Source of the DNA: JBIYSM02 sp044759095
Lineage (GTDB): Bacteria; Bacillota; Bacilli; Brevibacillales; Brevibacillaceae
DNA: 7,413 nt
Reading direction: 5' to 3'
Assembly (NCBI RefSeq): GCF_044759095.2
Contig: NZ_JBIYSM020000079.1
Span: 1-7,413 of the forward strand
Shown here: positions 1-5,307 of the stretch, piece by piece
How positions within the stretch are numbered: the first letter of the stretch is position 1
Layout of the letters: each line of letters begins with the position of its first letter
Made by a program: the position numbers and the translations under genes
Notes under the pieces: model-generated
Told to the model about the DNA's origin: nothing
Database searches by the model: none
The model's input: the letters and a program-made list of their open reading frames with translations, nothing else

Positions 1-51
1 TTCGGAATCTGGGCTCATAACCTCAGAAGAGCAGCCCAAATGGCCAAATAA
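1..51 (+). CDS. possible 3' end of a transposase-like ORF (partial, cut by window edge)
   Basis: The first plus-strand frame is open from the window edge to a TAA at 49-51 and encodes 16 residues, FGIWAHNLRRAAQMAK. The hydrophobic-AHNLRR-type tail resembles, from memory, the C-terminal ends of some DDE transposases of IS elements. A 16-codon open frame is expected by chance almost half the time, so the call rests only on that motif resemblance. It would converge on the TRAP permease gene. The following 90 bases, with an A6/T6 palindrome and TTTTTTCAGGAG, could be the right end of such an element. It could equally be a non-coding frame. Confidence 0.25.
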   Translation, partial: FGIWAHNLRRAAQMAK

Positions 52-190
52 GCAACGATTAACGGATACAGTTACACGGTAGCCCCCTGAGATTCACCAC
101 AATGAGATGCTTCTGCCAAAAAACGATTTTTTCAGGAGTAACTAGCTAGCGGATGAAATATGTCTTCCCACTTAACCCCCATCCGTCCAG
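52..190. other. intergenic stretch with small inverted repeats, no gene seen
   Basis: No convincing coding frame is visible between the possible plus-strand tail and the terminator of the TRAP operon. It holds three small symmetric elements: an A6-CGA-T6 palindrome at 118-132, a tandem CTAGCTAG at 142-149, and CGGATG (150-155) facing CATCCG (180-185) over a 24-base loop. None ends in a T run that would make it a clear terminator. The T-rich end TTTTTTCAGGAG beside CTAG could be an insertion-sequence end with its target site, but no matching left end lies in the window. Confidence 0.4.
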
Positions 191-224
191 AAAAAATAGA
201 GACAGGAATCACCTTCCTGCCCCT
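191..224 (-). terminator. intrinsic terminator of the TAXI/TRAP operon
   Basis: On the minus strand an 11-bp stem (AGGGGCAGGAA with TTCCTGTCTCT, two G-U pairs) closes a five-base GGTGA loop. It is followed by A and six T residues (191-196). It begins 18 bases past the TAA stop of the TRAP permease. This is a textbook Rho-independent terminator and marks the end of the three-gene transport transcript. Confidence 0.9.
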
Positions 225-241
225 CTTCCTTCTTCTATATG

Positions 242-2209
242 TTACATTTGAATCGTCAGGCCGTTGCGCTTCTGGATAAACTGATAGACGAGAACCGCTG
301 CCATTACTGCCAAACCGGCGCCGATGTATATGGCTTCAGGGAAGACCAGAACGATTCCAGCTCCAATCAACAGCAACCTCATCAGCCAATTCATTTTGAC
401 GAGCAAGAAACCTTCTGTCGCTGCAGCCAGGGCAATCACCGCCAGAGCAGTAGTGAAAGTTGCAATTATGATGTCCAACAGACTGGAGTTCAGAATCAGC
501 ATGGCCGGCTTATAAATAAAGATAAAGGGAACGATGAAGCCAGCCAACGCCAGTTTGCAGGAAATCCAACCTGTGTGCTGCGGATCGGATCCCGCGATAC
601 CGGCACCGGCGAACGCCGCTAACGCAATCGGCGGTGTCAAATTGGCGATCGCCCCGAAATAGAAGACGAACAAATGTGCAGCCAAGGGTTCGATTCCATA
701 AGCCGCCAATGCAGGCGCCGCCATCGTAGCCGTAATGATATAACAAGGAATCGACGGCAAACCCAATCCCAAGATGATGGAAGCGATCATCGTAAAGAAC
801 AATGTCATAAACAAGTTTCCCGATCCCATCATCAGAATGATGTTGGCCAGTTTCAGCCCCAACCCGGTCAAACTGAACACCCCTACGGTAATACCCACCG
901 CCGCGCACGCTGCCGCTACTCCAAGCGTATCGCGCACACCTGTTTCCAATGCCTGCAGAATATCACGGAAACCCATACGGCTGGACGGCCGAAGCGCCGC
1001 GATCATCACCGTTGCAAGTATCGTCACCACGGCTACAAGCGTCGGCGTATATCCCATCATCAAGAGTACGACGAGCAGAATCAATGGAAGCAGCAAATGC
1101 CCACGCTCTCGCAGTACTTCCTTTACCTTGGGCAGTTCGTCCTTACTCAATCCCTGCAGGTTGTCCCGATCAGCCCGCAGGTGCACCTGGACAAGCAATC
1201 CAAAATAGTACATCAAGGCGGGAATGAGTGCCGCAATCGCAATGGTGATGTACGGGACGCCCAGCGTCTCCGCCATGATAAAGGCCGCAGCTCCCATTAC
1301 CGGCGGAAGGATTTGCCCTCCGACAGCCGCTGTTGCTTCTACTGCCGCGGCAAATTCCGGTTTGTAGCCTACCCGTTTCATCATCGGAATGGTAAACGAA
1401 CCGGTCGTCACCACACTGGCGACCGCAGAGCCGTTAATCGAGCCATGCACGGCACTGGCGATGACGCCTACTTTTGCCGGGCCGCCTTTCGCATTTCCTG
1501 CCAGAGCCAGGGACAAGTCGTTAAACAATGTGCCCATCCCTGATTTGGAGAGAAACGCGCCAAAAATGATAAACAGGATGATAAACGAGGCGGAAACAGC
1601 GATGGCGTCGCCGAAAATACCCTCTGTGGTGACGTACATATAGTTGAAGATATCGCTGAAGGTATACCCGCGGTGTCCAAACTCACCGGGCAGGTATGGA
1701 CCCAAATACGCATAGGCGACGAACACCGCAGCCATCGCGGTCAGCTCCCAGCCGGCGACGCGGCGCGAGGCTTCCAATACAAGCAAACAAGTAATGGTCG
1801 CAAACGTCACATCAAGCGTCGAAGGGATTCCCCCACGATTCACAATCTCCAGATAATAGATGAAAATATAGCCCGCTGTCGACAGCGAAACGAAAGCCAA
1901 CAATGCATCCAGCAAGGACAGTTTTTTGCGGGAAGCTTTTTTCCATCCCGGGTACAGCAGGAAAATCAAACAAAGTACGATCGCCACGTGCAGCGACCGG
2001 TGCTTCAAGGTCACAAACGGAATAGCGTATGCCGCGTAGAGATGGTACAGTGCAAACCCTACGGCCAGCACGGAAACAAGCAGGCGAAGCCATTTTTTCT
2101 CAAACACACGATAGCCGGCTTCCTTGTCATACTCCTGCAGAATTGCCTGCGCCTTGCTTTCATTCATGCGAATTTCGTCCTGATTCGGCATATTTGCCTG
2201 CATGCTCAT
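242..2209 (-). CDS. TRAP transporter permease, fused DctQ/DctM type (4TM/12TM fusion), TAXI-associated
   Basis: This is the integral membrane subunit of a tripartite TRAP transporter, which uses the sodium gradient to import a substrate delivered by an extracytoplasmic binding protein. The 655 residues are almost wholly hydrophobic helices. A four-helix DctQ-like part (about 40-165) precedes a DctM-like large domain (about 200-640), the usual length and layout of the 4TM/12TM fusion family that pairs with TAXI binding proteins. Typical DctM signatures are GSINGSAVASVVTTGSF (256-272), EATAAVGGQILPPVMGAAA (291-309), GLGLPSIPCYI (481-491) and NLTPPIALAAFAGAGIAG (523-540); such Gly/Pro/Ser/Asn-rich re-entrant loops carry sodium and substrate sites in characterised TRAP permeases. 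The ATG at 2209 overlaps the DUF1850 stop by 4 bp and has AAGGAAGTGA seven bases upstream, implying coupled translation. The substrate cannot be read from the sequence; organic acids are the usual cargo. Confidence 0.96.
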   Translation of the reverse strand: MSMQANMPNQDEIRMNESKAQAILQEYDKEAGYRVFEKKWLRLLVSVLAVGFALYHLYAAYAIPFVTLKHRSLHVAIVLCLIFLLYPGWKKASRKKLSLLDALLAFVSLSTAGYIFIYYLEIVNRGGIPSTLDVTFATITCLLVLEASRRVAGWELTAMAAVFVAYAYLGPYLPGEFGHRGYTFSDIFNYMYVTTEGIFGDAIAVSASFIILFIIFGAFLSKSGMGTLFNDLSLALAGNAKGGPAKVGVIASAVHGSINGSAVASVVTTGSFTIPMMKRVGYKPEFAAAVEATAAVGGQILPPVMGAAAFIMAETLGVPYITIAIAALIPALMYYFGLLVQVHLRADRDNLQGLSKDELPKVKEVLRERGHLLLPLILLVVLLMMGYTPTLVAVVTILATVMIAALRPSSRMGFRDILQALETGVRDTLGVAAACAAVGITVGVFSLTGLGLKLANIILMMGSGNLFMTLFFTMIASIILGLGLPSIPCYIITATMAAPALAAYGIEPLAAHLFVFYFGAIANLTPPIALAAFAGAGIAGSDPQHTGWISCKLALAGFIVPFIFIYKPAMLILNSSLLDIIIATFTTALAVIALAAATEGFLLVKMNWLMRLLLIGAGIVLVFPEAIYIGAGLAVMAAVLVYQFIQKRNGLTIQM

Positions 2210-2727
2210 TCAGAAGTCACTTCCTTTCCCCGATCGTCTCTTTTTTCTAATCTGTATAGATACCGATACCACCACGGAAACCATTTCACTGACAGCTCCA
2301 AAGACGTACCCAATGGCAATACATCGGATAATTTCCACACCTGTGTTCCTACCGTTAACTTATAGTCATCACGTGTTATCAAGTACAAGACGCTGTCTCT
2401 CTGTTCATGAAGCCCGGACACGGTAATCCAACCGTTGCGAACGGAAAAATCCGCTCCGGAAAATTCAGTCGGAACACCGGCTCCAAACGAGCGAAACGAC
2501 GTTTCTGCAAGTTCCATGCCGTTCATCCAATGAACGTGATATGTCTCTCTCCACGGTGTCAACTCTACAGAATGAATCCACTCCACGCTAAATGCATCTG
2601 TAAAATGCATCGGTACGGCTCCAACGGTCTCCTGCCGATGAAAGTCCTGCAAGAATAAAAAGGGGTGGGGCCCAATGAGGATGAGCCCCACAATCAGGAG
2701 GAGTATTCGTGCTGTCCGCTTCTTCAT
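2206..2727 (-). CDS. DUF1850 family protein, TRAP-TAXI-associated, single N-terminal membrane segment
   Basis: This is a 173-residue protein of unknown biochemical function. Residues 1-7 are basic (MKKRTAR) and 8-27 form one hydrophobic helix, so the rest is probably exported and membrane-anchored or cleaved. The family hallmark is the IHSVE segment at 51-55 inside FSVEWIHSVELTPWRETY, followed by beta-rich sequence including a Gly-rich FGAGVPTEF turn (81-89) and VLPLGTSLELSV (136-147). DUF1850 proteins are repeatedly found beside TAXI-type TRAP permeases, and here the gene sits between binding protein and permease. It starts 30 bases after the binding-protein stop and overlaps the permease start as ATGA. 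The ATG at 2727 is preceded by GGGGGGAA, a G-rich but imperfect ribosome site. Inference: an accessory part of the transporter, perhaps for assembly or docking of the binding protein. Confidence 0.9.
   Translation of the reverse strand: MKKRTARILLLIVGLILIGPHPFLFLQDFHRQETVGAVPMHFTDAFSVEWIHSVELTPWRETYHVHWMNGMELAETSFRSFGAGVPTEFSGADFSVRNGWITVSGLHEQRDSVLYLITRDDYKLTVGTQVWKLSDVLPLGTSLELSVKWFPWWYRYLYRLEKRDDRGKEVTSE
2217..2226 (-). promoter_or_regulatory. ribosome binding site of the TRAP permease, inside the DUF1850 gene
   Basis: AAGGAAGTGA lies seven bases before the ATG at 2209, one mismatch from the full anti-SD complement AAGGAGGTGA. It supports the first ATG (MSMQAN) rather than the internal ATGs at codons 3, 7 or 15. 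It overlaps the last codons of the DUF1850 gene, as expected for coupled re-initiation. Confidence 0.8.
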
Positions 2728-2757
2728 GGTTTCCCCCCGTCAATCAGATGTGAGCGT

Positions 2758-3762
2758 TTAATTCAGCGCGCCCACTTCTTTAAAGTACTTCTCCGCACCC
2801 GGATGGAGCGGTACAACCAAATCCTTGCCCGCTGTCTTCACGTCAATTTCCTTCGCGGCGCTGTGTGCTTCCTTCAATGCGTCGAGGTTTTCGAAGAACT
2901 CCTTGGTCAGCTTGTACACCTGATCTTCGGAGAGATCACTACGAACCAGCATCATGTTCCGAATGGCGGCAGTCGGCACCGGCTGATCGTTTTTGTACAG
3001 GCCGGCCGGAATCTCAGCAGAAACGAAGAACGGGAACTGCTGTGCCATTTTTTCGACGTCTGCCTTTTGGATTGGCACGATTTCCACGTCTTTGGTCGTC
3101 ATCAGGTCAATCACAGTAGAGTTCGGCAGACCGGACGTAACGAACGCCGCGTCGATTGCGTTGTTTTTCAGCTGCTCGATCGCTTCCGCGTAAGAGAGGT
3201 AGTCCGCCTTGATGTCATTGTAGGTGATGCCATGACCGGCGAGCACCATGCGGGCGTTTACTTCCACGCCGCTGTTCGGAGCTCCCACACCTACCCGCTT
3301 TCCTTTCAGATCAGCGACAGATTTGATGTTACGGTCTTTCAGCGTGACAATTTGCACGACGTTAAGGTGCAGGCCGGCCATCGCCGTCAGTTCTTTAATC
3401 GCGCCGCCTTCCTTAAAGTTCTCCTGGCCGTTGTACGCGAAGGAAGCAACGTCGGACATGACAAACGCCATATCAGCCTTTTTCGTTTTCAGCAGGTTAA
3501 TGTTTTCTACGGATGCGCCTGTGGATTGGACAGATGCGTTATACCCCAATTTTTCCTTGTACACTTTGGACATGGCTCCGCCGATGGTGTAATAAGGACC
3601 GGAGCTTCCGCCTGTGGCGATGGTCAGAAATTTTTGCTCGCCCCCGCCTGCAGAGGTCCCTCCTGCGGCACCACCCGGAGCCGACGTAGACTGGCCGCCA
3701 CAAGCTGCCACAGTAAGTACCAGCATTGCGGAAGATAGGATGGTCAGCATTTTCTTTAACAA
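2758..3762 (-). CDS. TAXI family TRAP transporter solute-binding lipoprotein
   Basis: This is the extracytoplasmic substrate-capturing subunit of the TRAP-TAXI transporter encoded by the next genes. From the TTG at 3762 it is 334 residues. Residues 1-20 form a lipoprotein signal peptide ending in the lipobox VAAC with Cys21 as the lipidated residue, then a Gly/Ser/Ala linker (22-41). TAXI signatures follow: TIATGGSSGPYYTIGGAM (47-64), STGASVENINLL (80-91) and the C-terminal PLHPGAEKYFKE (318-329). The length fits the family. The open frame runs upstream to 3939, but those codons cross the hairpin and sigma-54 promoter and lack a leader. TTG is chosen because AAGGGGGAG sits five bases before it and the lipobox then has normal spacing; the in-frame ATG at 3750 is 17 bases from that site. 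Ligand unknown; the few studied TAXI proteins point to glutamate or 2-oxoglutarate-like acids. Confidence 0.95.
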   Translation of the reverse strand: MLKKMLTILSSAMLVLTVAACGGQSTSAPGGAAGGTSAGGGEQKFLTIATGGSSGPYYTIGGAMSKVYKEKLGYNASVQSTGASVENINLLKTKKADMAFVMSDVASFAYNGQENFKEGGAIKELTAMAGLHLNVVQIVTLKDRNIKSVADLKGKRVGVGAPNSGVEVNARMVLAGHGITYNDIKADYLSYAEAIEQLKNNAIDAAFVTSGLPNSTVIDLMTTKDVEIVPIQKADVEKMAQQFPFFVSAEIPAGLYKNDQPVPTAAIRNMMLVRSDLSEDQVYKLTKEFFENLDALKEAHSAAKEIDVKTAGKDLVVPLHPGAEKYFKEVGALN

Positions 3763-3767
3763 AATAA

Positions 3768-3776
3768 CTCCCCCTT
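3768..3776 (-). promoter_or_regulatory. ribosome binding site that selects the TTG start of the TAXI gene
   Basis: AAGGGGGAG lies five bases before the TTG at 3762. No comparable site precedes the ATG at 3750, and the upstream in-frame ATG at 3804 coincides with the predicted transcription start. Together these favour the TTG start. Confidence 0.7.
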
Positions 3777-3785
3777 CGATTTTTC

Positions 3786-3799
3786 TGTAAACGTTTTCA
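3786..3799. promoter_or_regulatory. cre box (CcpA operator) at the start of the transport operon
   Basis: The 14 bases TGTAAACGTTTTCA fit the low-GC Gram-positive cre consensus TGWNANCGNTNWCA at every defined position, including the central CG. The box lies just downstream of the sigma-54 promoter, at about +3 to +16 from the start predicted near 3802. CcpA bound there would block initiation or early elongation. By family precedent, a cre site also controls the SigL-dependent levanase operon of Bacillus subtilis. Inference: carbon catabolite repression of TAXI/TRAP uptake. Confidence 0.75.
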
Positions 3800-3812
3800 A
3801 CCATATTAGTAA

Positions 3813-3828
3813 AGCAAGAGTCATGCCA
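3813..3828 (-). promoter_or_regulatory. sigma-54 (SigL/RpoN) -24/-12 promoter of the TAXI/TRAP operon
   Basis: On the minus strand TGGCATGACTCTTGCT matches the sigma-54 consensus TGGCAYRNNNNTTGCW throughout. GG is at 3827-3826 and GC at 3815-3814, with the required 10-base separation. Transcription should begin about 12 bases beyond the GC, near 3802, giving a leader of about 40 bases to the TTG start at 3762. The gene immediately upstream encodes an NtrC-type activator, the class of protein obligatory for this promoter type. No convincing sigma-A promoter is visible in this gap. Confidence 0.9.
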
Positions 3829-3840
3829 ATGTAGAAAAAT

Positions 3841-3884
3841 GACAAGAGATCGACTATTTTGTCGTTTGTTGCTCCTTCCCAACA
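3841..3884. promoter_or_regulatory. candidate upstream activator sites for the NtrC-type regulator
   Basis: The 44 bases between the operon hairpin and the sigma-54 promoter contain overlapping inverted repeats: GACAA (3841-3845) with TTGTC (3859-3863), CGAC (3851-3854) with GTCG (3861-3864), and TGTTG (3867-3871) with CAACA (3880-3884). Centres near 3857 and 3875 are about 18 bp apart, close to two helical turns, and lie roughly 55 and 73 bases before the predicted start. Activators of this class bind dyads upstream of their promoters. This placement is closer than most, and short repeats arise by chance, so the site is only a candidate. Confidence 0.4.
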
Positions 3885-3889
3885 GAAAA

Positions 3890-3929
3890 CCGGCAAAAAA
3901 ATCCGCTTTTCTGCGGCATTTTTTGCCGG
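3890..3929 (-). terminator. long hairpin ending the kinase/regulator operon
   Basis: An 11-bp perfect inverted repeat (CCGGCAAAAAA at 3890-3900, TTTTTTGCCGG at 3919-3929) encloses a second 4-bp GC stem (CCGC/GCGG at 3903-3906 and 3913-3916) around a six-base loop. Read on the minus strand, the inner GC stem is followed by A and seven T residues, as in an intrinsic terminator. It starts 10 bases after the regulator stop codon. It probably separates the regulator transcript from the sigma-54-driven transport operon. It is nearly symmetric, so it could also act on plus-strand transcription. Confidence 0.75.
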
Positions 3930-3939
3930 ATACGTACAT

Positions 3940-5307
3940 TTATTCCGCCTCGAGATACTGTTTCAGCTTCTGCCGCAACCCGCGTTCGCTGATCCCCAGC
4001 TGATCCGCAGTTTTTTTCCGGTGACCGCCGTTTTGTTCCAGCGTGTGGAGAATGATTCGCCGTTCCGCTTCTTCCAGCGAGATCCCTGACGGAATAAACA
4101 CGCCTTCAACCTCAGCGCCGGACGGTTTGGAACTCGGTTGTCGCTTGGTAAGAGCAGGAGGAAGGTCTTCCAGGACGATCACGTCCCCCTGCGAGAGGGC
4201 GACGGCGTATTCCAGCACGTTTGCCAACTCACGCACATTCCCTGGATACTCGTATTTGTACAAGAGTTTTTGTACATTCGGGCTGCAGGGCTTCTTTTCC
4301 TTTCCCATGTTGGCCGCGTACAGCATAAGAAAATGATCGATCAAAAGCGGCAAGTCCTCAAGCCGCTCACGAAGGGCCGGCGTGTGGACAGGGATCACGT
4401 TCAGACGATAATAAAGATCTTCGCGGAAGGTCCCCTTCGCTACTTCCTCCTGCAGGTTGCGGTTGGTGGCGGCGATGATCCGGATGTCCACCACTTTGCT
4501 CTCGTAGCTGCCAAGCGGAGTTACGACCCGTTCCTGAATGACCCGCAGCAGCTTTGCCTGCAGGCCGAGCGGCATCTCACCGATCTCGTCGAGAAAGACC
4601 GTTCCCCCGTGCGATCGCTCAAACAGCCCGATTTTGCGTTGAAAGGCGCCGGTAAATGTTCCCTTTTCATAGCCGAACAACTCACTTTCCAACAACGACT
4701 CGGGGATTGCCGCGCAGTTGATTACCGAAAAAGGGGCCTGACTGCGGTTTCCCTCGAAATGAATGGCGCGGGCGACCAGTTCCTTTCCCGTCCCGCTTTC
4801 ACCCGTAATCAGGATATTGGAGGGGATGTCCTTCACTTTTTCAATCAGCTGAAAGAGCTTCAGCATCGGCTGACTTTTCCCGATGATCCCCGCGTATGAT
4901 TGCTGCTGCTTGACCGCTGCGCTCAGAACCTTGACCTGCCGGTGCAGCTGCTGGAACTCCAATGCCTTTCTCAGCAGCAGTTTTACTTCGTCCAGATGCA
5001 GCGGCTTGGTCAAGTAGTGGTACGCCCCTGCTTTCATCGCTGCGACAGACGACTCAATCGTCCCGTAAGCCGTCATCATGATGACGATCGCCTCTGGACG
5101 GATCTCCTTTAGCTGGGGCAGCAGTTCCAAACCGTTGGCGTGTCCGAGATTCAGATCGAGCAGGATGCAGTCGATTGGTTCCCGACGAACCAGCTCCAGA
5201 CCGGCTTCCGCCTCTTTCGCAGTCCAAACGGTGTACTCGTCTTCCAAAGCAAACGAAAGCGAAGAGCAGATGGCCGGTTCGTCATCGAGGATTAACAGGT
5301 TTGGCAT
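3940..5307 (-). CDS. NtrC-family sigma-54-dependent response regulator (REC - AAA+ - Fis HTH)
   Basis: This is a cytoplasmic two-component activator that, once phosphorylated, should hydrolyse ATP to open sigma-54 promoters. The 455 residues hold a receiver (about 3-115) with acidic pair D8-D9, phospho-acceptor D51, T79 and K101. A central AAA+ domain (about 140-370) has Walker A GESGTGK (169-175), the sigma-54 contact loop GTFTGA (216-221), Walker B GGTVFLDE (234-241), arginine-finger region FREDLYYRL (294-302) and GNVREL (356-361). A C-terminal Fis-type helix-turn-helix follows (about 427-451, GGHRKKTADQLGIS). The length is typical. AAGGAGG lies six bases before the ATG at 5307, which is inside the kinase gene (16-bp overlap). 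The obvious target is the -24/-12 promoter just downstream. The second residue of the GAFTGA loop is Thr instead of Ala, but the FTGA core is intact. Confidence 0.97.
   Translation of the reverse strand: MPNLLILDDEPAICSSLSFALEDEYTVWTAKEAEAGLELVRREPIDCILLDLNLGHANGLELLPQLKEIRPEAIVIMMTAYGTIESSVAAMKAGAYHYLTKPLHLDEVKLLLRKALEFQQLHRQVKVLSAAVKQQQSYAGIIGKSQPMLKLFQLIEKVKDIPSNILITGESGTGKELVARAIHFEGNRSQAPFSVINCAAIPESLLESELFGYEKGTFTGAFQRKIGLFERSHGGTVFLDEIGEMPLGLQAKLLRVIQERVVTPLGSYESKVVDIRIIAATNRNLQEEVAKGTFREDLYYRLNVIPVHTPALRERLEDLPLLIDHFLMLYAANMGKEKKPCSPNVQKLLYKYEYPGNVRELANVLEYAVALSQGDVIVLEDLPPALTKRQPSSKPSGAEVEGVFIPSGISLEEAERRIILHTLEQNGGHRKKTADQLGISERGLRQKLKQYLEAE

Noticed and set aside
118..132. A6-CGA-T6 palindrome as a terminator
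   Set aside because: It has an all-A/T stem with a three-base centre and no GC clamp. A strong terminator for the TRAP operon already lies at 191-224.
2665..3738. Long plus-strand open frame of 357 codons opposite the TAXI gene
   Set aside because: It is a shadow of the minus-strand TAXI and DUF1850 genes: no recognisable domain, low-complexity Arg/His/Val-rich translation and no ribosome site. The other long plus-strand frames fail in the same way.
3800..3850. sigma-A promoter for the TAXI gene
   Set aside because: TTGTCA at 3845-3840 could pass for a -35 box, but no acceptable -10 hexamer lies 16-18 bases downstream, whereas the sigma-54 element is perfect.
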